Under the pieces are notes generated by a model that saw only the letters and a program-made list of their open reading frames with translations, was not told the origin of the DNA and did no database searches. 64,000 nt of DNA from JACVRM01 sp963839815 (GTDB lineage: Bacteria; Actinomycetota; Thermoleophilia; Gaiellales; Gaiellaceae): the NCBI GenBank assembly GCA_963839815.1, contig CAWIWF010000006.1:186001-250000 (forward strand), in the 5' to 3' direction. Position numbers and translations under genes: made by a program. Of the stretch, positions 1-9,804 are shown piece after piece. Within the stretch, counting starts at the first letter, position 1; the number at the start of each line of letters is the position of its first letter.

Positions 1-1
1 C

Positions 2-1388
2 CGCGGCGGCGTCATCGACCACCGCTCCGACCTCTACTCGGTCGGCATCGTCCTCTTCGAGCTGCTCACCGGCACCGTGCCGTTCGGCGGCGAGACGCCG
101 GTCGAGATCGCGATGAAGCACCTCTCCTCCGTGCCGGACCCGCCGTCGCAGCGGCGTCCCGACCTGCCGCGCGCGCTCGACCAGATCGTGCTGCGCGCGC
201 TGGCGAAGGACCCGGAAGAGCGCTACCAGACGGCCGAGGAGATGGACGCCGAGCTGGCACGTGTCGCCGATGGCCTGCCGGTCAGCGCGCAGACGGCCGA
301 GGCAGCCACACAGGTGCTCGCGGGCGCCGGCATCGCCGAGGCCGCCACGGTGGTCGCGCGGCCCGCACGCGCTCCCCGACCCGCAGCCCCCGTGCCGCCC
401 TACCGACCGCCTGCGCACGGGTACTACTACGACGAGCCGGCACCGCACGGACGCCCGATCTGGCCGTGGCTGATCGCCCTGCTGCTCCTGCTCGCAGCGG
501 CAGGCGCCGTCTGGCTCGCCTGGGGGAAGATTCAGGATCAGCTGAACGAGACGAAGACCGTGGCGGTGCCGGATGTGCGCGGCATCCGCGAGATCCTGGC
601 CGTGCGCCAGCTCCGCGCGAAGGGCTTCGAGCCGGCCGTGCGCCGGCAGACGGACGCCGACGTGGCGGAAGGCTTCGTCATATCGCAGGATCCGCCGCCG
701 GGCGACCAGGCGCCGCGCGGCAAAGTCGTACAGGTCGTGTCGTCGCTCGGGGCGCCGCTCGCGACGGTGCCGGACGTGCGCGGCAAGACGCGAGACCGAG
801 GCGATCCAGCTGCTCGTCGACCGTGGGCTGAGACCGACGGTGTTCGACGTGCCCTCCCAGAAACCGGAGGACACCGTGGTCGCGCAAGACCCCGCGCCCG
901 GCAAGACCGTCCCGGCCAAGTCGAAGGTGCGGATCAATGTCTCGAAGGGTCCCGAGCAGGTGAGCGTGCCGCCCGTCGTCGGGCAGCTGTTCGAGGAGGC
1001 CGCCGCGCAGCTCCAGGGGGCCGGCTTCGCCGTGGCCCGGCGGGACGTCGACTCGAACGAGCAGGCGGGCGTCGTCGTCGGCCAGAACCCGGCGTCGAAC
1101 TCCGTCACGGCCAAGGGCGCCACGATCACGCTCTCCGTCTCGAAGGGGCCGACGGCTCTCGAGGTGCCCGAGGTGACAGGCTTCGACGAGGCGTCGGCGC
1201 AGGCAGAGCTGGAGGGCGCGGGCTTCGTCGTCCAGGTGCGAGACCGGGAGACGACGGACGAGGCGGAGGACGGGATCGTGGTCGAGCAGCGGCCGGGTGC
1301 GGGAACACAGGTCAAGCCCGGCTCGACGATCACGATCTTCATCGGCCGCTTCGCCGCGACGGAGGAACCCGACACCACCACGCCGTGA
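2..1388 (+). CDS. pknB: Ser/Thr protein kinase with PASTA repeats (5' partial, frameshifted)
   Basis: Membrane kinase of the PknB/PrkC type, which senses peptidoglycan fragments through extracellular PASTA domains and phosphorylates cell-wall and division proteins. The window opens inside the kinase domain at the conserved D-x-Y-S-x-G segment of subdomain IX. A Pro/Ala linker, one membrane segment (about nt 463-525, IWPWLIALLLLL) and four PASTA repeats follow, each beginning VPxVxG (near nt 565, 766, 967 and 1165). The frame breaks near nt 790: VPDVRGKT reads in one frame and ETEAIQLLVDRG in the next, as expected if one base is missing. This may be a sequencing error. The stop overlaps the GTG of ddl, so the two genes form an operon and the link to wall synthesis fits. 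Confidence 0.9.
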
Positions 1389-2491
1389 GCAGGCTCCGCG
1401 TCGCGATTCTGACCGGCGGCCGCTCGAGCGAGCACGACGTCGCGCTGGCCTCGGCGCGGTCGGTCGAGTCGGCTCTCGACGCCGAGCGCTACGAGACGGT
1501 CACGATCGCGATCGGCCGCGACGGCCGCTGGGCGCTCGGCCCGGGGTCCGCCGGAGAGCTCGCCGACCCCGCCGCGGACGGCGCGGCGCGCGGCGACACC
1601 GGTGTGAGCGCGGCACCTCGGCCGAACGGGGCAAGCAACAGTCTGTTGCAAGCGGACGGTCCGGCCGCCGGCACGCTGCCGATGGCCGTGCGAGGCGCTT
1701 CACCGGCGCTGCTGGGCGAGGTCGACGTCGTCTTCCCGGTGCTGCACGGCCCGTTCGGCGAGGACGGCTCCGTCCAGGGGCTGCTCGAGCTCGCCGACGT
1801 GCCCTACGTGGGCGCCGGCGTCACCGCCTCGGGGCTCTGCATGGACAAGGACCTGATGAAGGCGGTGCTGCGCGACCGCGGCATCCCGGTCACCCGCAAC
1901 GTCACCCTGCGGCCGGGCGAGCCCGTCGAGCACCCGTACTCGTACCCCGTGTTCGTGAAGCCGGCGCGGCTCGGCTCATCGGTCGGCATCTCGAAGGCGC
2001 GGACGCCCGAGGAGCTGGCCGCCGGTGTGGAGCTCGCGTTCCGCCACGACGAGAAGGTGCTCGTCGAGGAGTTCGTGGACGGGATCGAGGTCGAATGCGG
2101 CGTGCTCGGCAACGACCGGCCCGTGGCGTCGATCCCGGGGGAGATCGTCGCGCACGCCGACTGGTACGACTACGCCGCCAAGTACGACGACGGCGGCATG
2201 GAGCTCATCGTCCCGCCGCGCATCCCCGAGCAGACGTCGGAACGGGTGCGGGAGCTGTCTGTGGCGGCCTTCGTGGCGACCGGCTGCGAGGGCATGGCTC
2301 GCATCGACTGCTTCGTACGCCGCGACGGCGAGGTGCTGATCAACGAGCTGAACACGATCCCGGGGTTCACCGCCACCAGCGTCTACGCGAAGCTCTTCGA
2401 GGCCTCAGGCGTCTCGTATCCCGAGCTGCTCGACCGCCTGATCGAGCTGGCGCTCGAACGCCACCGCCGCCGCGCGGGCTTCCTGTACTAG
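1385..2491 (+). CDS. ddl: D-alanine--D-alanine ligase
   Basis: Cytoplasmic ATP-grasp enzyme joining two D-Ala for peptidoglycan precursors (EC 6.3.2.4). The 368-residue product shows the N-terminal GGRSSEHDVALAS glycine loop, VLHGPFGEDGS, the ATP-grasp loop GSSVGISK and the metal-binding C-terminus INELNTIPGFT. GTG at 1385 overlaps the kinase stop (GTGA), which fixes the start and implies translational coupling. An insertion of roughly 40 residues after the first strand (about residues 56-95) holds the translated 15-bp palindrome at 1635-1649 (read as SNSLLQ). The same palindrome recurs between genes elsewhere, so a short repeat appears to have entered this coding sequence without breaking it. 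Catalytic motifs are intact. Confidence 0.93.
   Translation: MSRLRVAILTGGRSSEHDVALASARSVESALDAERYETVTIAIGRDGRWALGPGSAGELADPAADGAARGDTGVSAAPRPNGASNSLLQADGPAAGTLPMAVRGASPALLGEVDVVFPVLHGPFGEDGSVQGLLELADVPYVGAGVTASGLCMDKDLMKAVLRDRGIPVTRNVTLRPGEPVEHPYSYPVFVKPARLGSSVGISKARTPEELAAGVELAFRHDEKVLVEEFVDGIEVECGVLGNDRPVASIPGEIVAHADWYDYAAKYDDGGMELIVPPRIPEQTSERVRELSVAAFVATGCEGMARIDCFVRRDGEVLINELNTIPGFTATSVYAKLFEASGVSYPELLDRLIELALERHRRRAGFLY
1635..1649. repeat. 15-bp palindrome GCAACAG-T-CTGTTGC inside ddl
   Basis: Perfect 7-bp arms around a single T. The same core is found at 45031-45045, 45143-45157 and 54219-54233. This copy lies in frame within the variable insert of Ddl. Confidence 0.7.
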
Positions 2492-2523
2492 CGCCGCCGT
2501 CTACGAAGAGGCACACGACCAGC

Positions 2524-2551
2524 GGGTCAGTCCCCTTGCGGGGACAGACCC
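2524..2551. repeat. REP-like hairpin (GGGTC-A-GTCCCC / GGGGAC-A-GACCC)
   Basis: Inverted repeat with 5-bp and 6-bp stems split by an A/A mismatch and a 4-nt TTGC loop. Close copies lie at 9990-10016 and 57994-58020. The form resembles REP sequences mobilised by RAYT (TnpA-REP) transposases, but no such transposase is in the window. Its position 33 nt past ddl also allows a terminator role. Confidence 0.65.
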
Positions 2552-2570
2552 TGCAGACCGTTGCTGTTCA

Positions 2571-2898
2571 CCGCCGGAGGGCGGCTCCGCCGCCCGCAGG
2601 CACAGCGCGGCCCCGGCGCGTCTGACCAACGAGGGCCCACGGGGGAAGCCGGGTTTCCCCCGTGAAGCGAGCTCGCGGCGCCGCAGGCGCGGCGGCGAGC
2701 GGCACCGCAGGCACAACGCGGCCCCGGCGCGTGACTCAGAGCGAGGGGGCACGGCACGGGGGAAACCGGGTTTCCCCCGTGAAGCGAGCTCGCGGCGCCG
2801 CAGGCGCGGCGGCGAGCGGCACCGCAGGCATTCCGCGGCCCCGGCGCGTCTGACCAGCGAGGGGGCCCACGGGGGAAACCGGGTTTCCCCCGTGAAGC
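2571..2898 (+). repeat. Three tandem copies of a ~100-nt hairpin repeat
   Basis: The region between ddl and the next gene is filled with this repeat. A complete unit has a GC-rich head (CGCCGGAGGGCGGC followed by CCGCCGCCCGCAGGCA), a CGGCCCCGGCGCGT segment, an ACGAGGGGGCCCAC segment, and a hairpin whose arms are ACGGGGGAA and TTTCCCCCGT. The hairpins lie at 2639-2663, 2756-2780 and 2869-2893, a spacing of 117 and 113 nt. Related units are at 9876-9969, 45236-45475, 56919-57013, 62140-62222 and 62418-62515. Confidence 0.85.
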
Positions 2899-2913
2899 GG
2901 CACCGCGAAGCGG

Positions 2914-4413
2914 CTAGCCGCGCGCGCGGACCTCGTTCACGTGCGCCACGTCGCTCGTGCCGAGGTCGGTGATCCAGACGACGTAGTAGCGGGCGTTCGC
3001 GTCCTCGAGCGTGAAGGTCGTGGTGCCGGCGACGCTGCGCGCCTGCGAAACGGTCTCGAACGGCCCGGTCGGCGCGGCTCCGGCCTGGATCTCGGCGGTG
3101 AAACCGGGCGTGTCGGTCTGCACCGTGACCCGGGAGACGGCGGTCTGCTTGCCGGCGTCGACCACGACTCCAACCCCCTCCTTGTCGAAGCTCTGGTACG
3201 TCTCCGTCGTCCAGTAGGTGGCGGCGTCCTTGTCGGTTGCGTTCGGCGCCTCGGCGTCGTGCTCGCCGTCGCCGCCGAAGGGGTCGTGGGCGCCGATGCC
3301 GGTGAGCGCGACTGCCGGACGATCACTGCCGCCGGTCGTCGCCCCGTCGTCGCCGGAGCCTCCGAGGCTGCGAGCGAGCACGAACGTGCCCACGGCCGCG
3401 CCTGCGACCAGCAGCAGAGTGACGAGTGCGACGAGCACGGACCGCACGGCCCGCCGGCCCCTCCCGCCTGAAACCGCGTGACGCTGCCGGCGGCGCGGCG
3501 CACGCGTCGGTTGCGTGACGAACGTCTCGGCGGAGTCCGAGCCGGGCACGCCGCGAGCCGCCGGAGCGCCTGCCTCGGCGCGGCACGCCTCCAACTCGGT
3601 GACCACCTCTCCCATCGAGGCGAGGCGTGCGGCCGGATCCTTGGCGAGCGAGCGCTGTACCAGCGCGTCCACGCGCGGCGGCACGTCGGCGCGCCGCTCC
3701 AGCACGCTCGGCACCGGGTCGCGTACGTGCCGCATGGCGACCGCCACGGCGGTCTCGCCCGTGTACGGGACGTCGCCCGTCAGCAGCTCGAAGAGGACGA
3801 CGCCGAGCGAGTAGATGTCGCCGGACTCGCTCGTGCGCTCGCCGCGCGCCTGCTCGGGCGGGATGTAGTCGCTCGTGCCGAGGATGGTGCCGGTGAGCGT
3901 CAGGCCCTCGGTGTCGCGCGCCCGGGCGATGCCGAAGTCCGTGACGCGCGCCCGTCCGTCCTCGGCGAGGAGCACGTTCTGCGGCTTGACGTCACGGTGG
4001 ACGACTCCCCGGGCGTGCGCCGCCTCGAGCGCCCGCGCGATCTCGAGCCCGAGCGTGATCACCTCCGCGACCGGCAGGGGGCCCTCGCGCTGCACCCGCT
4101 GCTTGAGCGTCTCTCCCTCGACGTACTCGAAGACGATGTAGGGGCGCCCGTTCTCCTCGCCCCGGTCGATGACGGTGACGATGTTCGGGTGTGCGAGCTG
4201 CGCGACTGCCCTCGCCTCACGCTGGAAGCGCTCGACGGCATCCCCGTCGCGCGCGAAGTGCTCGTGCAGGATCTTGATCGCCACGCGCCGCTCGAGCAAC
4301 CGGTCGCCTGCGCGGTAGACGCTCGCCATGCCGCCCGAGCCGACGAGCTCCTCGAGCTCGTACCGGCCTGCGACCACCGTGGCGCCGCCGTCCCCTCCGG
4401 GGCCCGCCGTCAT
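2914..4413 (-). CDS. Ser/Thr protein kinase with discoidin-like extracellular domain
   Basis: Hanks-type kinase of about 499 residues. The kinase domain (residues ~16-280) has the glycine loop GSGGMASVY, catalytic lysine in VAIKIL, HRDVKPQN, DFGIAR and the SDYIPPEQA activation segment, so it should be active. A basic linker, one membrane helix (~325-348, LVALVTLLLVAGAAVGTFVLA) and an extracellular domain with ATDKDAATYWTTETY, a pattern of F5/8-type C (discoidin/NPCBM-like) carbohydrate-binding folds, follow. The output is cytoplasmic and the sensor outside. I chose the ATG at 4413 because a typical kinase N-terminus starts there; the frame stays open to 4521 with an unlikely basic extension. 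The ligand is unknown and may be a wall or exopolysaccharide glycan. Confidence 0.88.
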   Translation of the reverse strand: MTAGPGGDGGATVVAGRYELEELVGSGGMASVYRAGDRLLERRVAIKILHEHFARDGDAVERFQREARAVAQLAHPNIVTVIDRGEENGRPYIVFEYVEGETLKQRVQREGPLPVAEVITLGLEIARALEAAHARGVVHRDVKPQNVLLAEDGRARVTDFGIARARDTEGLTLTGTILGTSDYIPPEQARGERTSESGDIYSLGVVLFELLTGDVPYTGETAVAVAMRHVRDPVPSVLERRADVPPRVDALVQRSLAKDPAARLASMGEVVTELEACRAEAGAPAARGVPGSDSAETFVTQPTRAPRRRQRHAVSGGRGRRAVRSVLVALVTLLLVAGAAVGTFVLARSLGGSGDDGATTGGSDRPAVALTGIGAHDPFGGDGEHDAEAPNATDKDAATYWTTETYQSFDKEGVGVVVDAGKQTAVSRVTVQTDTPGFTAEIQAGAAPTGPFETVSQARSVAGTTTFTLEDANARYYVVWITDLGTSDVAHVNEVRARG

Positions 4414-4536
4414 GCCTGCGTCCGCGCTGAGTGGCGCTTGTGGAGCCTGCCGGCCGCTCCGCTCACGACTCGCCCCCCGCGGGAGACGTTGGGCTCCGGC
4501 GCGCAGTGACCGGGGTCTCACCGAGCGCGCTCATGT

Positions 4537-4555
4537 GGGGAACCTCCGGTTCCCC
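4537..4555. repeat. Hairpin GGGGAACC-TCC-GGTTCCCC
   Basis: Perfect 8-bp stem with a 3-nt loop, followed by a pyrimidine-rich tail. A second copy with the same flanks lies in the other orientation at 57901-57919, so this is a third small dispersed hairpin family. Confidence 0.6.
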
Positions 4556-4581
4556 CTTCCGCCTCCCATCGGCGACAGACT

Positions 4582-5952
<1,371 letters not shown>

Positions 5953-6007
5953 GACGGGACGATATCGGAGCACCCGGCGGGTGCGTCCCCGGTTAGCGTG
6001 CCCCCGG

Positions 6008-6610
6008 ATGAAGGCCGGGGAGCTCTGGGAGCGCGACGTCGCAGCCGACCCGCTGGAGCAGTTCCGGCGCTGGTTCGCCGACGCGGAGGCGGCGCTGCCG
6101 CTCGCCGAGGCGATGGCGCTCGCGACTGCGACCCCGGACGGGTCGCCGTCCGTCCGGATGGTGCTGCTGAAGGGCGCCGACGAGCTGGGATTTGTCTTCC
6201 ACACGAACTACGGGAGCAGGAAGGGGGCCGAGCTGGCCGCCAACCCGCGCGCGGCGCTGCTCTTCCACTGGCGGGGGCTCGGCCGCCAGGTGCGGGTCGA
6301 GGGCCCGGTCGAGCGCGTGCCGGACGCGGAGTCGGACGCCTACTTCGCGACGCGGCCGCCCAGCTCGCGCGTCGGCACGTGGGCCTCGCGGCAGAGCACC
6401 GTCCTCCCCGACCGCGCGAGCCTTGACCGGCGGGTGGAGGAGCTGCAGCGCGAGCTGGGCGACGACCCACCACGGCCGCCGCACTGGGGCGGCTTCCGCG
6501 TGCGGCCGGAGAGCTACGAGTTCTGGCAGCACCGCAGCGACCGGCTCCACGACCGCCTGCGCTACCGGCGGGACGGCGGGGACTGGCTGCTCGAGCGGCT
6601 CTCACCGTAG
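6008..6610 (+). CDS. pdxH: Pyridoxamine 5'-phosphate oxidase
   Basis: FMN enzyme oxidising PNP or PMP to PLP (EC 1.4.3.5). The 200-residue product carries the N-terminal DPLEQFRRWFADA, FMN-binding SVRMVLLKGAD, FHTNYGSRKGAEL, the WRGLGRQVRVEG strand and the C-terminal signature PHWGGFRVRPESYEFWQ plus RLHDRL. ATG at 6008 matches the family N-terminus; the open frame upstream lacks homologous sequence. It is divergent from a PLP-dependent aminotransferase, so cofactor supply and use sit side by side. Confidence 0.95.
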   Translation: MKAGELWERDVAADPLEQFRRWFADAEAALPLAEAMALATATPDGSPSVRMVLLKGADELGFVFHTNYGSRKGAELAANPRAALLFHWRGLGRQVRVEGPVERVPDAESDAYFATRPPSSRVGTWASRQSTVLPDRASLDRRVEELQRELGDDPPRPPHWGGFRVRPESYEFWQHRSDRLHDRLRYRRDGGDWLLERLSP

Positions 6611-6725
6611 CCCGCGAGCCCAGCCGGATCACGGCCGCCGCCGGGCCTCGCGCCTGCCGTCGCCGCCTTTGCGAACGGGCCGGGGTGTGTGAACCTGGGT
6701 TGACGACCCAACGATTGGAGGCAGC

Positions 6726-7390
6726 ATGCACAGGCGCAGTGGCCGCCGCCGAGTCACGTCGATCGTCCTCGGCACGCTGCTCGTGATCGCTCTCGCCGGA
6801 GTCGCCGGGCTGGCTGCACCAGGCGCGACAACCGCCGCCAAGCGGCTGCGTTGACGGAGCGTGACCTCAGCAAGAAGACCGTCGCTGCGCTGCGCGGGCG
6901 CCGCGGGCCTGCGGGTGTCGCCGGCCCCCAGGGAGCGGCCGGGCCGCAGGGCCCCGCCGGGCCGCAGGGCGCCCAGGGACCCGCGGGCGCAACCGGCCCG
7001 CAAGGCCCGCCCGGCCCCACCGCGGCGGCATTCGCCGACACCGGCAACGTCGTCAGTCTCACGGGGACGCCACAGGAGCTCATGTCCGCCAACATCACGA
7101 TCCAGCAACCGAGCATCGTCTTCGCGTCGGCGATGATCGAGATCGACTCGAACGGCGGCGCCGACGACCGGGTGTCGTGCCGGCTGAGCCGCGAGGCTCA
7201 CGCGAATGCCATCAGCCGTGACCCGATAGCCGACCTTCCCGAAGGGACGTTCGACCGCAGCTGGTTCTCGCTCCACGGGGCCGCGAGCCTCGGTCCGGGG
7301 ACGTACAGCATCAAGCTCTTCTGCACCGAGCAGAGCGGGGACACCACCGCTCTAGTCGGAAACCTGATCGTCTGGGCAATCGCGCAGTGA
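6726..7390 (+). CDS. Secreted collagen-like protein (frameshift between signal peptide and body)
   Basis: ATG at 6726 opens a 42-codon frame encoding a signal peptide (basic start, then SIVLGTLLVIALAGVAGLAAPGA) that stops at 6852-6854. The body starts in another frame from TTG 6851: LTERDLSKKTVAALRG, then about 13 Gly-X-Y triplets rich in GPQ and GPA (about nt 6896-7018) and a ~120-residue C-terminal domain with two Cys. Actinobacterial proteins of this type normally run from signal peptide to SKKT to collagen in one frame, so one base is probably missing near 6850. Translational coupling through the overlapping TTGA is the alternative. A strong hairpin follows at 7414-7441. Role: cell-surface or matrix protein, by inference. 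Confidence 0.72.
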
Positions 7391-8079
7391 GCTGACCCTC
7401 CGACAACGCTCCCGCGGGCGCCGGCCCCGTCCGGCGCCCGCTCGGGCGGAACGGATGAGCTCTCCGACACAGTGACGAGCCGCCAGTCGGCCGCGGCGAG
7501 CGCCGGGAGCAGCGTCGCGAGGGCATCCACCGTCACCCGGCGCGAGGCCGGTGTGCGGCCCCAGCCGTCGTGCAGGTCGACGATCGCGCCGGGGTGGACT
7601 GCCGCGAGCACCCGCCGTGCGATCGCAGCGCCGTCGTCACCGCGCCAGTCCTCGGGATCGACCGACCAGAGCGCCGTCCTCATGCCGACCTTCCAGGCGG
7701 CCGCCGCGAACGGCTCCGCCGCGGCGCCGTAGGGCGGACGGGCGAGCCGCGGCACCGCCCCGGTCGCAGCCTCGATCGCCGCCGATGTCCGCTCGAGCTC
7801 GCTCGCCAGCTCCTCCGGCGAGAGCTCGTCGGCCCGCGCATGGCTCCAGCCGTGGTTGCCGAGCTCGTGCCCCTCGGCGAGCGCGCGCCGAAGCGTCTCC
7901 TCGCGCCCTGCGACCTGGCGGCCGAGGACGAAGAACGTCGCCCGAGCCCCGTGCGCGGCGAGTAGGTCGAGCACGCGCTCCGTGTCCTCCGCCGGCCCGT
8001 CGTCGAAGGTCAGGGCGGCCAGCCTGCGCTCGCCCACGTCGACGCGGCTCACGGGCGCTGGCACCACGCCGACGACCAT
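7198..8079 (-). CDS. Polysaccharide deacetylase (NodB family)
   Basis: Metal-dependent carbohydrate esterase 4 that removes N-acetyl groups from wall or capsule sugars. All five NodB motifs are visible: TFDDGP, NHGWSHA, RPPYG, SVDPEDW and IVDLHDG. No clear signal peptide is present, although the N-terminus MVVGVVPAPVSRV is short and hydrophobic. The NodB domain ends near nt 7460 (DWRLVTVSE). The frame stays open for another ~85 codons, antisense to the 3' end of the collagen-like gene and across its hairpin, and this tail looks non-native, so a lost stop is possible. The gene is divergent from dcd with 11 nt between starts. Confidence 0.85.
   Translation of the reverse strand: MVVGVVPAPVSRVDVGERRLAALTFDDGPAEDTERVLDLLAAHGARATFFVLGRQVAGREETLRRALAEGHELGNHGWSHARADELSPEELASELERTSAAIEAATGAVPRLARPPYGAAAEPFAAAAWKVGMRTALWSVDPEDWRGDDGAAIARRVLAAVHPGAIVDLHDGWGRTPASRRVTVDALATLLPALAAADWRLVTVSESSSVPPERAPDGAGARGSVVGGSAHCAIAQTIRFPTRAVVSPLCSVQKSLMLYVPGPRLAAPWSENQLRSNVPSGRSAIGSRLMAFA
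7414..7441 (+). terminator. Hairpin after the collagen-like gene
   Basis: GCGGGCGCCGG pairs with CCGGCGCCCGC across a 6-nt loop, 24 nt past the stop of the collagen-like gene. There is no T-tract. It also lies inside the 3' part of the opposing deacetylase frame. Confidence 0.55.
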
Positions 8080-8090
8080 ACAATCGCCCC

Positions 8091-8669
8091 GTGGTCCTCT
8101 CCGACCGAACGATCAGCCGCCTGCTGGCCGAGGGTCGCATCGGCATCGACCCCTACGACGAGGAGCTCCTGCAGCCCTCGAGCGTGGACGTCCGCGTCGA
8201 CCGCTACTTCCGCGTCTTCCACAACGCGCGTTATCCGTACATCGACGTCAAGGAGCCGCAGGAGGAGCTGACCGAGCTCGTCGAGGTCGACGGCGAGACG
8301 CCGTTCATCCTCCACCCGGGCGAGTTCGTGCTCGGCTCGACGCTCGAGCGGATCACGCTGCCCGACGACCTGGTCGCCCGGCTCGAAGGGAAGTCGAGCC
8401 TCGGCCGGCTCGGCCTGCTCATCCACTCGACCGCCGGCTTCATCGACCCCGGGTGGGACGGCCACGTCACCCTCGAGCTGTCGAACGTGGCCAACCTGCC
8501 GATCACGATCTACCACGGCATGAAGATCGGGCAGCTCTCGTTCGTCCAGCTCACGGAGCCCGCCGAGAACCCGTACGGCTCGGACAAGCTCGGCTCCAAG
8601 TACCAGGGCCAGCGCGGGCCGACGCCCAGCCGCTACTGGCAGAACTTCGCCCGCGAGACCGTCGGATGA
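8091..8669 (+). CDS. dcd: dCTP deaminase (possibly dUMP-forming)
   Basis: Homotrimeric nucleotide enzyme making dUTP (or directly dUMP) from dCTP for thymidylate synthesis. The 192-residue protein begins VLSDRTISRLLAEGRI and shows QPSSVDVRVDRYF, LHPGEFVLGSTLE, GKSSLGRLGLLIHSTAGF and the catalytic glutamate in GHVTLELSN. Its length matches the actinobacterial bifunctional DCD-DUT enzymes; whether this one also has dUTPase activity cannot be read with certainty. GTG at 8091 fits the family start. The stop overlaps the next gene (ATGA at 8666). Confidence 0.94.
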   Translation: MVLSDRTISRLLAEGRIGIDPYDEELLQPSSVDVRVDRYFRVFHNARYPYIDVKEPQEELTELVEVDGETPFILHPGEFVLGSTLERITLPDDLVARLEGKSSLGRLGLLIHSTAGFIDPGWDGHVTLELSNVANLPITIYHGMKIGQLSFVQLTEPAENPYGSDKLGSKYQGQRGPTPSRYWQNFARETVG

Positions 8670-9559
8670 TCTTCGTCACGGGCGGGACCGGCTTCGTCGG
8701 CCCTCGCGTCGTGCACGCGCTGCGCGCCCGCGACCTCCCCGTGCGCGCGCTCGCCCGCCGGCCCGAGCGCGAGGAGCAGCTCCGAGCCTGGGGCGTCGAG
8801 CTCGTGCAGGGCGACGTGACCGAGCCCGAGACGCTCGGCCCGGCGGTAGCGGGCTGCGACACCGTCGTCCACCTCGTCTCGATCATCCAGGGCAAGCCGG
8901 CCGACTTCGAGCTGATCATGTGCCAGGGGACGCGCAACGTCGTCGAGGCGGCGCGCGCGGCAGGCGTCCGCCGCTTCGTGCTGATGAGCGCGCTCGGGCT
9001 GAACGAGGAGACGGCCCGGACGATCCCGTACTTCCGCTGCAAGCAGGAGATGGAGGACGCTGTCTCGTCGTCGGGCCTTGAGCACGTGATCTTCCGGCCG
9101 AGCTTCGTGTTCGGGCCGGGGGGCGGAGCGCTGAAGACGTTCACGCGGCTTGCCAGGGCGCCCGTCAACGTGATCGTCGGCCCGGGCACACCGAAGGTTC
9201 AGCCCGTCTGGATCGAGGACGTGGCGCAGTACTTCGCTCGCGCGGTCGACGAACCCGAGGCCGCAGGGCGCACCTTCGACCTCGGCGGCCCCGACGTCGT
9301 CAGCTGGAACGAGCTCTTCGCGCGGATCCGCCGCACCGTCGGCGCGCGACGGCCCACGCTGCATCTGCCCTACTCACTCATGCGCCTGAACGCGAGACTG
9401 ATCCAGGCGCTCCCCGGGCCGACGCCGATCACAGCCGACCAGGTGGACATGATCGAGGCGGGCGACAACGTCGTCGAGGACGGCGCCGCCCGGCAGGTCT
9501 TCCCGGAGATCGAGCCGCTGCCGCTCGACGACCAGCTCCGCCGCTCGACCGGCCGCTGA
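8666..9559 (+). CDS. NAD(P)-binding atypical SDR / epimerase (NDUFA9-like)
   Basis: Rossmann-fold protein of 297 residues beginning MIFVTGGTGFVGPRVV, the dinucleotide loop (TGGTGFVG). It carries VVEAARAAGVRRFVLMSALG, Y-x-x-x-K as YFRCK, and FRPSFVFGPGGG, typical of NDUFA9-like extended/atypical SDRs linked to complex I assembly or quinone metabolism. The C-terminal half (VSWNELFARIRRTVGAR) binds the unknown substrate. It starts 4 nt inside dcd (ATGA), so the two are co-transcribed. No specific reaction can be assigned. Confidence 0.85.
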   Translation: MIFVTGGTGFVGPRVVHALRARDLPVRALARRPEREEQLRAWGVELVQGDVTEPETLGPAVAGCDTVVHLVSIIQGKPADFELIMCQGTRNVVEAARAAGVRRFVLMSALGLNEETARTIPYFRCKQEMEDAVSSSGLEHVIFRPSFVFGPGGGALKTFTRLARAPVNVIVGPGTPKVQPVWIEDVAQYFARAVDEPEAAGRTFDLGGPDVVSWNELFARIRRTVGARRPTLHLPYSLMRLNARLIQALPGPTPITADQVDMIEAGDNVVEDGAARQVFPEIEPLPLDDQLRRSTGR

Positions 9560-9643
9560 CCTGTTCCTCCTGCCGCCCAGGGGAGGCCGGCGTCTCGGAC
9601 TCCGGCTACACTCCGACTACCGCGGAAAGGAGGTGGTCCGGAC

Positions 9644-9685
9644 GTGACAGATTCCAGTACGGGCAGTGGAGGTACCAGCGGGTAG
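9644..9685 (+). CDS. 13-codon leader ORF with near-complete anti-SD complementarity
   Basis: GTG ACA GAT ... TAG encodes MTDSSTGSGGTSG. The upstream AAAGGAGGTGGTCC (9626-9639) matches 13 of 14 positions of the sequence complementary to the usual 16S rRNA 3' tail, far longer than a normal Shine-Dalgarno. The stop codon lies inside the 5' strand of the long-range helix, so translation would melt that helix. This arrangement suggests a regulatory or ribosome-loading leader rather than a functional peptide. Confidence 0.45.
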   Translation: MTDSSTGSGGTSG

Positions 9686-9804
9686 GGACGCGTCCCCGAG
9701 ACCTACGGGGAATCGTCTAGCCAGCGTGGGGGACTCGCTCGAAGCGCCGCCGTCGACCTGACGGCAGGAAGCGTCCCTACCACTTCAGCGCTGGTCACCG
9801 GATC

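Noticed and set aside
2571..2898. Possible CRISPR array (three evenly spaced repeats)
   Set aside because: The whole unit repeats, not just short repeats with unique spacers; copies occur elsewhere singly, and no cas gene is present.
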